From Luteimonas panaciterrae (GTDB taxonomy: Bacteria; Pseudomonadota; Gammaproteobacteria; Xanthomonadales; Xanthomonadaceae), in the NCBI RefSeq assembly GCF_020511115.1, contig NZ_JAJAVH010000001.1, forward strand, positions 186,001-250,000: a DNA stretch of 64,000 nucleotides. Reading direction: 5' to 3'. This document shows positions 44,696 to 55,913 of the stretch, one piece after another. The notes beneath the pieces are model-generated. The model was given only the letters and a program-made list of their open reading frames with translations, did no database searches and was not told the DNA's origin. A program made the translations under genes and the position numbers. Numbering within the stretch: position 1 is the stretch's first letter; each line of letters opens with the position of its first letter.

Positions 44696-45592
44696 TTAAC
44701 TCACGACTTGCTCTCGCAGAAAATCAATAAACACCCGCAACTTCGGCGCCATATGCTCCCGCGCCGGGTAGTAGATGAAAAACCCGGGGAAAGGTTCCAG
44801 GTCATCGTCGAGCACGCGCTGCAGTGTGCCATTGGCAAGGTCAGCCGCCGCCTCCGCCTCGAACTGCTGACTGAGCCCAAGTCCCGCCCGCGCGGCTTCG
44901 CGCGCGAGGCCGCTGTCGTTGAAGATCAGGCGTCCGTTAACCTCGACTTCGAAATCGCGTCCGTCGCGCGTGAATTCGTAGGGCATCAAGCGCCCGCTGC
45001 TTAGGCGATGGCGGATGCAGTCGTGGTGGACGAGGTCGGCCGGGGTGCGCGGCGGCGGATGGTGGCGGAAGTAGGCAGGGGAGCCCACGACCACCTGGCG
45101 CTGCATCGGCCCGATCGGCAGGGCGATCATGTCCTTGGCCAGGCATTCGCCGAGGCGGATGCCGGCGTCGAAACCGCCGGCCACCAGATCGGCCAGTCTC
45201 GGGTCGACGAACAGCTCCACCTCCACCTCGGGATAGCGCGCGGCGAAGGCGGGCAGCCGCGGGATCACCAGTTGCTGGGCGGCGACGCGCGAGAGGTTGA
45301 TGCGCAAGCGACCGGCCGGGCGGTCGCGGACCAGGTCGAGGTCGTCGAAGGCGGCTTCGATCAGCTGCAGGCCCGGCGCGACCTGCTGCAGGAAGCGCGC
45401 GCCGTGCTCGGTCAGGCCGACGCGGCGGGTGGTGCGGTTGAGCAGGCGCACGCCCAACTGGGATTCGAGCGTCCGCACCGTCTGCGACAGCGCGGAGGGC
45501 GAGACCGCCAGTTCGGCGGCGGCGCGGGTGAAGCTGGCGTGGTGGGCGACGCGGGAGAAGGCGACGACAGCGGGAAGCGGGGCAGCGGCCAT
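44696..45592 (-). CDS. LysR-family regulator
   Basis: 298 residues with helix-turn-helix FSRVAHHASFTRAAAELAVSPSALSQTVRTLE and a sensor domain. Paralogue of the regulator at 41802 (same GGFDAGIRLG and FFIYYPAREHMAPKL patterns). Divergent from the ridA-aldo/keto reductase pair, which it probably controls. The start is either 45592 (MAAAPLP) or 45610; the former fits the family better. Confidence 0.86.
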   Translation of the reverse strand: MAAAPLPAVVAFSRVAHHASFTRAAAELAVSPSALSQTVRTLESQLGVRLLNRTTRRVGLTEHGARFLQQVAPGLQLIEAAFDDLDLVRDRPAGRLRINLSRVAAQQLVIPRLPAFAARYPEVEVELFVDPRLADLVAGGFDAGIRLGECLAKDMIALPIGPMQRQVVVGSPAYFRHHPPPRTPADLVHHDCIRHRLSSGRLMPYEFTRDGRDFEVEVNGRLIFNDSGLAREAARAGLGLSQQFEAEAAADLANGTLQRVLDDDLEPFPGFFIYYPAREHMAPKLRVFIDFLREQVVS

Positions 45593-45690
45593 TGTGAAGC
45601 CAAGGTTCAAAGAAGATTCGGATATTGCCGGTTTATCGGCGCAGTCGCCAGCGCGACACTGGTGGTCCCTTCTCCAACCGGGCCCAGGCC

Positions 45691-46205
45691 ATGCCGCTTC
45701 GCCTGCCTTTCTCCGTTGCGCCCCTCCCCGTCGCGCTTGCCGGCATGCTCGCCAGCACCTCCGCGATCGCGCAGCCGCCGGCCGGGCCCGTATCGGAGCA
45801 GGGTGAGCGCCTGCGTTTCCAGTCGCTCGCGGCGCCCGCCGGTCCCTATGCCCACGCGGTGCGGCATGGCGACACGGTCTATCTGTCCGGACTGACCGCC
45901 TTCGGCTCGGACGCCGCCCGCGGCGACACCGGCGCGCAGACCCGCGTAGTGCTGGGCCGCCTCCACGGCGTGCTGCGCGAACTCGGCGCGGACTGGCCGG
46001 CCTTGCTGAAGGTGACCATCTTCCTCACCGATCTGAAGGACCTCGCCGCCGTCCGCGCGGCATTGATCGAGGCCTACGGCGCCAATCCGCCCGCCAGTTC
46101 GCTGGTGCAGGTGTCCGGACTGTTCGATCCGGCTTTGAAAGTGGAAATCGAGGCGGTGATCGCCGCTCCTCCCCAAACGACTCCATCCTCCCAGGAGAAA
46201 TCGCA

Positions 46206-46209
<4 letters not shown>
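45691..46209 (+). CDS. Exported RidA/YjgF-family protein
   Basis: 172 residues. A signal peptide ([24 protein letters not shown]) precedes a RidA domain ([22 protein letters not shown]...[16 protein letters not shown]). Cytoplasmic RidA deaminates enamine/imine intermediates; export is unusual, and the catalytic Arg near the C terminus seen in true RidA is not evident, so a different activity is likely. The stop overlaps the next start as ATGA. Confidence 0.83.
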
Positions 46210-47207
<998 letters not shown>

Positions 47208-47232
47208 TCGCGTTAAGTGGGCGGTGGCGCGA

Positions 47233-48819
47233 TCAATCGCGCTCGGCGATGTCCGTCACCGCTTGCGGCGTGTCGTCGCGATTCAATGTATAGGCTTCGA
47301 CGCCGGTGCCTTCGGCACCGGCGACCTCGATCGAGGTGATCGCGGCGGGATCACCGCTCAGCACGATGGAGACGGAATTCGATTTGCCGTTGGCATCGTC
47401 GAGCCGCAGCGTCTCCGACCGGCCGTTGTCGTAATGCACCGTGATCTCGGTGCCTTCGTCGAAGGTGCCGTCATCCAGGTTCAGATACAGGCGGTCGTAA
47501 GGCTGGACCTGGTCCAGTTTGCTTTCGCCATCGGGCGCGGCCTCGCGCCGCATCTCCGCATTGGCCACGCGCCACGTCCACGGGTTGTCGCGCATCACCT
47601 CGTTGGTGGCCGGGCCAGGCTCGTTGGATTCGTCGCGGCCCGTGTTCGGGCCCGTGCCCACCAGGACCGGCACGCCGGAATAGGCGCGATTGTGGCGGTC
47701 ACTGGGATCATCCCACTGCACGTTGTTGTGCTCGTTGTAGATCGCGATACCCGGCAATCCGTTCGGGCCGCGCGCGTCGTTCATGTCCTGCACGCCCGCA
47801 TCGTCGTCGCGCAGTTCGACGCCGCCCGCACCGTTCTTGCCTGAAAAATCGATCACCTCGCCATTGGCGTCGATTGTCACCTCGTAGATGCGCTCGTCGT
47901 CGGTGGTGCGGCCCCAGCGATTGGTCAGCATGGTGGGATCACTGCCATCGCCGCCGTCCTCGTTGCTGTAGAGGATGCGGTAGGCGATCGTGGTGGTGCC
48001 GTCGTCGTGATGGACGACCTGCGCGGTGGTCATCAGCGGCGTGTTGTTGGTGGCCTGCTCGTTGTCGGCCAGCGCCAGATTGGGCGCGTAGCGCGCGGCG
48101 AGGGCCTGGTCGCGCACGGCGGGATCGCTGGAATCGATGTCGAGGTTCGTGACTTCCAACTCCACGGATGCGGGATCGATGCTCGCTTCCGGCGCGCCCG
48201 TGCCGACCGCGCTGCTATCGCGCAATTCGATCGTGTGCGGCCCCGGGCCGAGCACGCCGAGATTGACGTCGGCGCCGTTTGGGTTTTCGGTGAAGATGGT
48301 CGCGTCGGCGACGTATTCGCCGTCGACGTACACCGAGACGATGCCGGCACGCGGGCCCGTCTCGTTGCTCCAGCTCGCGCCTTCCGGCGGCGCGGCATCG
48401 ATGTGGAGCACGGTGGGATCCTGATCCGAGCCGGTGACCTGCTGCGTCGCCAGCGACGGCAGCGACGAAGGCTGATCGCGCACCATGTAGCTGGTCAGGT
48501 CCTTGAGGCTGATCACTCCATCCTGATCACCGCCTTCGCCGGCGGTGTCCAGGCCGTCGCGCAGATCGGGCGTCTCCAGCAAATGGTTGGCGGCATCCAC
48601 CAGCTCTTGATCGTCGCTGTTCTCGACGATCGCCTGCAGATCCTCACGGCTGACCTTGCCATCGGCCTCGTCATGCTTGGCCGCGGTATCGAACTCGCTG
48701 AAACGACGATTGAAAACGGCCAGCGCGTCGTCGTCGGTCGTGTTGCGCGGCTGCACGCGGCCCGGATCGGCGGCGTAAGCGGAAGTGACGGGCTCGGCCC
48801 GGACTCGATCGACGGACAT
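47233..48819 (-). CDS. Large acidic EF-hand-like protein without signal peptide
   Basis: 528 residues, very Asp/Glu-rich, family not firmly recognised. The N terminus has two EF-hand-like stretches (HDEADGKVSREDLQ and GGDQDGVISLKDL) separated by helices. The middle (YAPNLALADNE...RILYSNEDGG...NRWGRTTDDERIYEV) resembles Vps62-type domains, and the C-terminal ~100 residues look like a beta-sandwich (LYLNLDDGTFDEGTEITVHYDNGRSETLRLDD). No Sec signal or membrane helix is present, yet composition suits an extracellular Ca2+-binding protein, so a non-Sec export route is possible. Converges on the reductase gene. Confidence 0.75.
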   Translation of the reverse strand: MSVDRVRAEPVTSAYAADPGRVQPRNTTDDDALAVFNRRFSEFDTAAKHDEADGKVSREDLQAIVENSDDQELVDAANHLLETPDLRDGLDTAGEGGDQDGVISLKDLTSYMVRDQPSSLPSLATQQVTGSDQDPTVLHIDAAPPEGASWSNETGPRAGIVSVYVDGEYVADATIFTENPNGADVNLGVLGPGPHTIELRDSSAVGTGAPEASIDPASVELEVTNLDIDSSDPAVRDQALAARYAPNLALADNEQATNNTPLMTTAQVVHHDDGTTTIAYRILYSNEDGGDGSDPTMLTNRWGRTTDDERIYEVTIDANGEVIDFSGKNGAGGVELRDDDAGVQDMNDARGPNGLPGIAIYNEHNNVQWDDPSDRHNRAYSGVPVLVGTGPNTGRDESNEPGPATNEVMRDNPWTWRVANAEMRREAAPDGESKLDQVQPYDRLYLNLDDGTFDEGTEITVHYDNGRSETLRLDDANGKSNSVSIVLSGDPAAITSIEVAGAEGTGVEAYTLNRDDTPQAVTDIAERD

Positions 48820-48968
48820 GGCGGCGCTCCTGGATCGCTGTCGTCAGCGCACCTTAGTCCTTCGCGGCGCTCATGACAGCTAGGAATATCCCTAGTCGGC
48901 GATCCGCGGACCGATCGCACCGGCTTGCGGGCTACTATCCCGGTTTCCCCTCTTGCGGAGCCTCGCCG

Positions 48969-50324
48969 ATGCCGTCGTCGTCCTCTCGTCTCCTTCTCCC
49001 GCCGCTCTTGGTAGGCACGCTCCTGGCGAACTCGCTGCTCGCCGGCGCCGCCATCGCGCAGGACGCGCCGCTCGCGCAGCGTCCGGAAGTGATCGCGGCC
49101 GCGGCCAAGCTGCGCCAGCAGGTAATCGACTGGCGTCGCGATTTTCATCAGCACCCGGAGCTGTCGAACCGCGAGGAACGCACGTCGGCGAAAGTCGCCG
49201 AACATCTGCGCGCGCTCGGCCTGCAACCGCAGACCGGCATTGCCCATCACGGCGTGGTCGCCATCATCAAAGGTGGCAAGCCCGGGCCGAAGATCGCGCT
49301 GCGCGCCGACATGGATGCGCTGCCGGTGACCGAGCAGACCGGTCTGCCGTTCGCCTCGAAAGTCACCACGAATTTCCGTGGCGAACCGGTCGGCGTGATG
49401 CACGCCTGCGGCCACGACGCGCATACCGGCATCCTGCTCGGCGTCGCCGATGCGCTGGTGGCGATGCGTGAGCAGCTGCCGGGCGAAGTAATGCTGATCT
49501 TCCAGCCATCGGAAGAAGGCGCGCCGGCCGACGAGGAAGGTGGCGCGTCATTGATGTTGAAGGAAGGCCTGTTCAAGACCTTCAAGCCCGAGGCGGTGTT
49601 CGGCCTGCACGTGTTCTCTTCGGTGCAGGCGGGCAAGATCGCCGTGCGCGGCGGCCCGCTGATGGCGGCTTCGGATCGCTTCAGCATCAAGGTGCACGGC
49701 CGTCAAACACACGGTTCGGCGCCGTGGAAAGGCATCGATCCGATCGTCGCCAGCGCCGATCTGATCTCCACCGCGCAGACCATCGTCAGCCGCCGCACCG
49801 ACATCTCGAACCTGCCGGCGGTGGTGACCTTCGGCGCGATCAAGGGCGGCATCCGCTACAACATCATCCCCGACGACGTGGAGATGATCGGCACGATCCG
49901 CACCTTCGATGAAGGCATGCGCAAGAAGATTTTCGACGATCTGAAGAACGTGTCCGAGCACGTCGCCGCCGCGCATGGCGCCACCGCCGAAGCGCAGGTG
50001 CCCGATCAACCCGGCAACCCCGTCACCGTCAACGATCCGGCGCTGACCGCGAAGATGCTGCCCAGCCTGCAGGCAGTGGTGGGACGCGAGAATGTCTACG
50101 AACCGCCGCTGCAGATGGGTGCGGAGGATTTTTCCTTCTACGCCAAGGAAGTGCCCGGACTGTTCTTCTTCGTCGGCTCGACGACGGCGGGCATCGATCC
50201 CGCCACCGCGCCGAGCAATCATTCGCCGAAATTCCTGCTCGACGAGTTGTCGCTGGATGTCGGGTTGCGCGCGCTGTTGCAGGTCACGCTCGATTACCTG
50301 CACGCGCCGCCGTCCACGCAATGA
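48969..50324 (+). CDS. Secreted M20 peptidase/amidohydrolase
   Basis: 451 residues with a signal peptide (LLLPPLLVGTLLANSLLAGAAIAQ). Metal ligands appear in HACGHDAHT, PSEEG and HV in FGLHVFSS; LRADMDALPV and MGAEDFSFYA complete the M20D/HipO-like pattern. Such enzymes hydrolyse N-acyl amino acids or related amides; the substrate here is unknown, and export points to peptide or N-acyl-amide scavenging. Start at 48969 by signal-peptide fit. Confidence 0.88.
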   Translation: MPSSSSRLLLPPLLVGTLLANSLLAGAAIAQDAPLAQRPEVIAAAAKLRQQVIDWRRDFHQHPELSNREERTSAKVAEHLRALGLQPQTGIAHHGVVAIIKGGKPGPKIALRADMDALPVTEQTGLPFASKVTTNFRGEPVGVMHACGHDAHTGILLGVADALVAMREQLPGEVMLIFQPSEEGAPADEEGGASLMLKEGLFKTFKPEAVFGLHVFSSVQAGKIAVRGGPLMAASDRFSIKVHGRQTHGSAPWKGIDPIVASADLISTAQTIVSRRTDISNLPAVVTFGAIKGGIRYNIIPDDVEMIGTIRTFDEGMRKKIFDDLKNVSEHVAAAHGATAEAQVPDQPGNPVTVNDPALTAKMLPSLQAVVGRENVYEPPLQMGAEDFSFYAKEVPGLFFFVGSTTAGIDPATAPSNHSPKFLLDELSLDVGLRALLQVTLDYLHAPPSTQ

Positions 50325-50340
50325 CGGCGCGGCGCTCGGA

Positions 50341-50985
50341 TCACGGCAAGTCGCGACTGGAGTTCGGATCGATCGCGTAGGCAAAGGTTTCGGCGAGGAA
50401 TCCGGGTTGCTCGCGCACGCGCTCGATCCAGGCACGCACCTGCGCGAACGGCGCCAGTGATAATCCTTCGGCCTCGTCGCTGCGGCTGACGTAGGCGAAC
50501 AGCGCGATGTCGGCGACCGTGTATGCGTCGCCGACGATGAAGGCGCTTTGCGCGAGATGCGCATCGAGCATGCCGAGCGCCTTGTGCCCGGCATTGCGCT
50601 TCATCTCCACCAGCACCGGCGCGCGCCGCGCCAGCTTGCCGGTCAACGTCCAGTGCCGCAGCGCGCCGATCTGGCTTTCCACCCGCTCCTGCTCGAACGA
50701 CATCCACTGCAGCACCTTCGCGCGGGCGAAGCCGTCGTCGGGAAGATACGGCGTGCCCTCGGCGAGGTGGAATAGGATCGGATTGGACTCGGACAGCGCG
50801 CGGCCGTCCTCGAACATCACCGCCGGCACCGTGCCGGTCGGGCTGATGCGGCGATAGGCCTCGGTCTGCCCCTCGCCCTCGAAGATACTGACCATGACGT
50901 TTCGGTACGGGCGTTGCAGGTGATGCAGCAGCTGGCGGATCTTCCAGGCGTTCTGCGAGGGCAGGTAGTCGTAGAGCGTGAGCAT
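50341..50985 (-). CDS. Glutathione S-transferase family protein
   Basis: 214 residues. Thioredoxin-like N domain (LTLYDYLPSQNAWKIRQLL, cis-Pro in TGTVPAV, ESNPIL) and all-helical C domain (GDAYTVADIALFAYV N-capping box). Resembles YfcG/GstB-type bacterial GSTs. Substrate unknown. Start at 50985 chosen by family N terminus; converges on the M20 gene and diverges from queF. Confidence 0.88.
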   Translation of the reverse strand: MLTLYDYLPSQNAWKIRQLLHHLQRPYRNVMVSIFEGEGQTEAYRRISPTGTVPAVMFEDGRALSESNPILFHLAEGTPYLPDDGFARAKVLQWMSFEQERVESQIGALRHWTLTGKLARRAPVLVEMKRNAGHKALGMLDAHLAQSAFIVGDAYTVADIALFAYVSRSDEAEGLSLAPFAQVRAWIERVREQPGFLAETFAYAIDPNSSRDLP

Positions 50986-51074
50986 GGCGATGCGTTCCGA
51001 TGAGATGAATGCAGTGTCGGGCGGCGGCCGTGGCGGCGATATCCGGTTCTTGCGCCGCCGCGTAGAATTCACGC

Positions 51075-51884
51075 ATGTCCTCGCAACTCCCGCTCGGCCG
51101 CGAAGTCGCCTATCCGCGCCGCTACGACCCGTCGCTGCTGTTCCCGATCCCGCGCACGCAAGGCCGCGACGCCATCGGCGTGCCCGGCGATGCCTTGCCC
51201 TTCGTCGGACAGGATCGCTGGCACGCCTACGAGTTGAGCTGGCTCGACGCGCGCGGCAAGCCCGTGGTCGCCACCGCTACGCTCACCGTGCCGGCGACGT
51301 CGCCCTGCCTGATCGAATCGAAGTCGCTGAAGCTCTATCTCAACTCGTTCAATGCCGAACGCTTCGACGATGCCGAGCAGGTGCGCGCCCGCATCGTCCA
51401 GGATCTGTCGCAAGCGGCGGGCGCTCCGGTCGAGGTCGCCTTCGGCTTGCCCGCGATCGATGCCGATTCCGGTCTGCAATCCCTCGATGCGCTTGAGGTC
51501 GAATGCAGCGCCTACGACGAACCGCAGCCGTCCTTCCTCGCCATCGAGGCCGATGACGAAGTCGAGGAGCGCCTGCACTCAGCCCTGCTGAAGTCCAACT
51601 GCCCGGTCACCGGCCAGCCCGACTGGGCCGGCGTGACCATCGCCTATCGCGGCCCGCGCATCGATCGCGCCGGCCTGTTGCGCTACCTCGTCTCCTTCCG
51701 TGACCACGCCGAATTCCACGAACAATGCGTCGAACGCATCTTCGTCGACGTGCTGGCGCGGTGCCGTCCGCGCACGCTCTCGGTGGAAGCGCGCTACACC
51801 CGCCGCGGCGGACTCGACATCAATCCCTGGCGGGGCACGCCGGGGCTGTCCCCGCCCGCGCCGGGGCGCGACCTTCGCCAATAA
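51075..51884 (+). CDS. queF: NADPH-dependent 7-cyano-7-deazaguanine reductase
   Basis: 269 residues, the long bimodular form. [11 protein letters not shown] (81-91) is the family motif, and [11 protein letters not shown] holds the catalytic Cys that forms a thioimide with preQ0 and the following Asp. Reduces preQ0 to preQ1 in queuosine tRNA modification. No preQ1 riboswitch was seen upstream. A short run of C-terminal residues ([14 protein letters not shown]) goes past the usual end. Confidence 0.93.
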   Translation: MSSQLPLGREVAYPRRYDPSLLFPIPRTQGRDAIGVPGDALPFVGQDRWHAYELSWLDARGKPVVATATLTVPATSPCLIESKSLKLYLNSFNAERFDDAEQVRARIVQDLSQAAGAPVEVAFGLPAIDADSGLQSLDALEVECSAYDEPQPSFLAIEADDEVEERLHSALLKSNCPVTGQPDWAGVTIAYRGPRIDRAGLLRYLVSFRDHAEFHEQCVERIFVDVLARCRPRTLSVEARYTRRGGLDINPWRGTPGLSPPAPGRDLRQ

Positions 51885-51982
51885 ACACCGAGCTAACAAC
51901 GAGACGGGCTTCACGGCTGAAATATGATTTTTTAACAACGTTCGTGGGACGCTGCGCCGTCAACGCGGCATAGGAGCCCCTG

Positions 51983-52300
51983 ATGAGCAACGCCCCCAAT
52001 CCCAACGATCCGAAAGAGCCGGATTTCTCCAACGTGAAGAGCGGCTCCAGCAGTACTGAAGCGCCCCAGGAAAATGTGGACTTCTCCAACGTGCAGAGCG
52101 GTTCGAGCAGCACGGAAGAGATCACCGGCGAGCAGACTTACACCGTGCAGAAGGGCGATACGCTGTCGCACATCGCCAAGCAGTTCTACGGCAAGTCGGG
52201 CGCATGGCATCAGATCTTCGAAGCCAATCGCGACCAGCTCGACAATCCCGACCTGATCAAGCCCGGTCAGGTGCTAAAGATTCCGCCGAAGGCCGACTGA
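51983..52300 (+). CDS. Small LysM protein with duplicated N-terminal motif
   Basis: 105 residues. The C-terminal ~50 form one LysM domain (YTVQKGDTLSHIAKQFYG...DLIKPGQVLKIP), as in YgaU/LysM potassium-binding proteins. The N-terminal half has a near-exact repeat, DFSNVKSGSSSTE (14-26) and DFSNVQSGSSSTE (33-45), conserved at DNA level too. No signal peptide is visible, so the location is unclear. Confidence 0.85.
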   Translation: MSNAPNPNDPKEPDFSNVKSGSSSTEAPQENVDFSNVQSGSSSTEEITGEQTYTVQKGDTLSHIAKQFYGKSGAWHQIFEANRDQLDNPDLIKPGQVLKIPPKAD

Positions 52301-52392
52301 GCTAGTTAGCTGAGCTAGTTTTCGAGCGATTTTCCTGCAACCCGGGCCGCGCCCGGTTCCGACCATCTCATGACCATCCACGGAGACATTCC

Positions 52393-52911
52393 ATGACACG
52401 CAAGACGCTCAATCTCGCCATTGCCGCCGCGCTGTTCGGCACGCTGGCGCTGGTCGGCTGCAAGAAGAAGGAAGAGCCGGCCGCGACCCCGCCTGCCGCC
52501 ACCGAACCGGCCGCGCCTGCGGCGCCCGCCCCGGCTCCGGAACCCGCTCCGGCTCCGGCCGCCACCGCCTCGGTGGCTTCGGTCGACCTCGGCAACGCCA
52601 TCGGTGCCGACAAGAAGGTCACCACCCCGTCCACGACCTTCGGCAAGAAGGACACGATCTATGCCGCGGTCTCCACGACCACGAGCGACCCGGCCGCTTC
52701 GGTTCCGGGCAAGCTCACTGCCAAGTGGACCTTCGGCGAAGGCGACAAGGCGAAGGTGGTCAACGAGGAAAGCCAGGACATCACCTTCACCGGTGCCGGC
52801 GTGACCGAATTCCACATCAGCAAGCCCGACGGCTGGCCGACCGGCAAGTACAAGCTGGAAGTCTCGCTCGACGGCAACGTCGTGCAGACCAAGGATTTCG
52901 AAGTCAAGTAA
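52393..52911 (+). CDS. Hypothetical lipoprotein with Pro/Ala-rich spacer
   Basis: 172 residues. Lipobox LVGC at about residue 23, then KKKEEP and a ~40-residue Pro/Ala spacer able to cross peptidoglycan, then a ~100-residue beta-rich domain (TIYAAVSTTTSDP...GKLTAKWTFGEGDKAKVV...GWPTGKYKLEVSLDGNVV) resembling Ig-like or chaperone-like folds. Function unknown. A strong terminator follows. Confidence 0.8.
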   Translation: MTRKTLNLAIAAALFGTLALVGCKKKEEPAATPPAATEPAAPAAPAPAPEPAPAPAATASVASVDLGNAIGADKKVTTPSTTFGKKDTIYAAVSTTTSDPAASVPGKLTAKWTFGEGDKAKVVNEESQDITFTGAGVTEFHISKPDGWPTGKYKLEVSLDGNVVQTKDFEVK

Positions 52912-52949
52912 TCCGGTTGATCCGATCCGACGGACTCGTTCCGTCACGA

Positions 52950-52976
52950 GGGCGCGGTGCGAGCCGCGCCCTTTTT
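52950..52976 (+). terminator. Intrinsic terminator after the lipoprotein gene
   Basis: GGGCGCGG-TGCGAG-CCGCGCCC followed by TTTTT: a perfect 8-bp GC stem, 6-nt loop and T-run, 38 nt after the stop codon. Confidence 0.9.
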
Positions 52977-53168
52977 GCGTTATGCGGGCCCTCCGCAAGC
53001 GCCTAGCCAGCGCCTAGCCAGCGCCGGCCCACGGTATTCGAAACACTGTTTCATCCCTGCGCTTTGCCCGCGCCCGCGCAAACCGCGACAATACCGGTTC
53101 CTGATCGACCCGCTTCCCCGTCCCTCCCCGCTCGCCCGTACGGTGCGCGCGTTTCTTCGGAGATTCCG

Positions 53169-54497
<1,329 letters not shown>

Positions 54498-54519
54498 GAC
54501 AGTCGTTCTATGACAAAAC

Positions 54520-54549
54520 AAAAAGCCCGGCATTCGCCGGGCTTTTTTT
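54520..54549 (+). terminator. Intrinsic terminator after icd
   Basis: AAAAA-GCCCGGC-ATTC-GCCGGGC-TTTTTTT, a perfect stem with flanking A and T runs, 23 nt after the icd stop. Symmetry would allow termination in both directions. Confidence 0.92.
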
Positions 54550-54670
54550 ATCTGTTAACAGGCGTACATGGATGCCACGCGTGGAGCGTCTCACCTTCAT
54601 TTGATGACGACGCCTTTGCCATAGCATTCTCCCTGCCAGGGGATCATTTGAACGGCAAGGAAATCGCAAC

Positions 54671-54901
54671 ATGGAATCAAGAATCTCTTTTTTGAAGATC
54701 GCTCTAAGCGCGGGATTGATGTCGATCCCTCTAATGGCAAGCGCCGCCGGATCGGTAGAGATTAACGGTTACACGTTCTACTGTCAGAACACTTGCGTCG
54801 TTTCGCAGAACGGGGGAGGACTGTCTGTTTCTGACAGCCTAGGCGGATGGGTCAGAATTTTCACTCCTGGCGGTCGATTGCCGGCACCACGCCCACAATA
54901 A
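54671..54901 (+). CDS. Small secreted CQNxC protein, copy 1
   Basis: 76 residues: signal peptide (ISFLKIALSAGLMSIPLMASAAG), then a ~50-residue mature part VEINGYTFYCQNTCVVS with a Gly-rich loop, LSVSDSLGGWVRI and a Pro-rich tail. It is clearly paralogous to the next gene. The C-x3-C pair could form a disulfide in the periplasm or outside the cell. No known family recognised. AT-richer than neighbours. AGGAAATC lies upstream of the ATG. Confidence 0.75.
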   Translation: MESRISFLKIALSAGLMSIPLMASAAGSVEINGYTFYCQNTCVVSQNGGGLSVSDSLGGWVRIFTPGGRLPAPRPQ

Positions 54902-54913
54902 GGAAAGGCGATC

Positions 54914-55150
54914 ATGAAGCGTATTGTGTTTGCATGCTGCGGCCTGTTCGCTACCGCGATGTCATTTCAGGTTTCAGCCGTTGAAACCGTTATTGTCAAT
55001 GGCAATACTTTCCAATGTCAGAACGCCTGTGTAGTCTCGACAAGCGGTAATGGCTCTTTATTCGTCAGCGACACGATGGGAGGATGGGTGCAAATGTTGA
55101 GGCGCGGCCGAGTGCCAGTTCCACAAGTCGCCGCTTCTCCAACGGAATAA
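54914..55150 (+). CDS. Small secreted CQNxC protein, copy 2
   Basis: 78 residues: signal peptide (FACCGLFATAMSFQVSAVE) and mature part VIVNGNTFQCQNACVVS...LFVSDTMGGWVQM with the same spacing as copy 1 (about half the mature residues identical), ending in a Pro-rich tail (RVPVPQ). It begins 12 nt after copy 1 with AGGAAAGG upstream, so they form an operon. Function unknown. Confidence 0.75.
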   Translation: MKRIVFACCGLFATAMSFQVSAVETVIVNGNTFQCQNACVVSTSGNGSLFVSDTMGGWVQMLRRGRVPVPQVAASPTE

Positions 55151-55158
55151 ACCTACTT

Positions 55159-55854
55159 ATGAAATCGCGCCGGAGTGTTTTGCTCTTATCCATAGCCATC
55201 GTGGCTTTGATATCGATTTGGTATCTGTCACATGAGTTTCAACGGAAACCGGCTGTTCCGGCTAACCATGGATCTGACGATATCTCCGGGGAACGCGCGG
55301 GCGATCAATCAGCGGTGTCGATTGATCGCCCCGTGCATTCTCCGCATGACATGAAAACTGAGTCGATGCCTTCTGTTCCTACGGAGGACGCGAAGTTTGT
55401 GACGCCGAGAAACGGAAGTGATGCTGAGGCGCTAATCCTCAGCACGGAAGGAATACGCGCCGATGCCGCAGACGCGGTATTGCAAAGTGCGAGCTATAGC
55501 GAATACCTGCGAAAATTGCGAAGTGACAGCGCCGGCAGTCAGCTGGCAATTGACAACTCGCGCAGGTACGGGGATCAAATCGGCAGGCTCTTAGCCGAAA
55601 AATTCTCGGGATCGGAAATTGAAGAACTGGCCTGCGCAGAAACCATTTGCGGTATGGAGGTTATCGGTGACAGTTCTCACGCAGACGGATTGTTCCAAGG
55701 GATTCTAAACTCCAGTTCTTCCGATGCACCTTTCTATTCTGTAGTGACGAAGGAGATACAGTTACCGAATGGGCGCATTTCCTATCGCATGATTTTTTCT
55801 ACGGACCCTGCCCGAAACGCTATCAACGTGCCCCTTGTGTCACCAAAATCTTGA
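55159..55854 (+). CDS. Hypothetical single-pass membrane protein
   Basis: 231 residues. One N-terminal membrane helix (VLLLSIAIVALISIWYL), a low-complexity periplasmic linker (~30-100), then a domain containing CAETICGMEVIG, a two-cysteine pattern (C-x4-C-x-[MV]-E-[VI]) I have seen in many uncharacterised Gammaproteobacterial and myxobacterial secreted proteins. It begins 8 nt after the second CQNxC gene, so it is probably cotranscribed and may be a partner or processing/anchoring factor; this is inference. Confidence 0.7.
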   Translation: MKSRRSVLLLSIAIVALISIWYLSHEFQRKPAVPANHGSDDISGERAGDQSAVSIDRPVHSPHDMKTESMPSVPTEDAKFVTPRNGSDAEALILSTEGIRADAADAVLQSASYSEYLRKLRSDSAGSQLAIDNSRRYGDQIGRLLAEKFSGSEIEELACAETICGMEVIGDSSHADGLFQGILNSSSSDAPFYSVVTKEIQLPNGRISYRMIFSTDPARNAINVPLVSPKS

Positions 55855-55913
55855 TGGTTGGCGGCGCCGTTGCTCGATAGCCCGACGACAATCTGGTTGT
55901 GAGCAGATATTGT

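Noticed and set aside
47233..47500. Firm assignment of the EF-hand protein as a type III effector
   Set aside because: Only a loose resemblance of the N-terminal EF-hand-like segment; no secretion-system genes are in the window.
52298..52325. Short direct repeat CTGAGCTAGTT after the LysM gene as an attachment site
   Set aside because: Only 11 bp, tandem, with no integrase or mobile gene nearby; more likely a replication slip.
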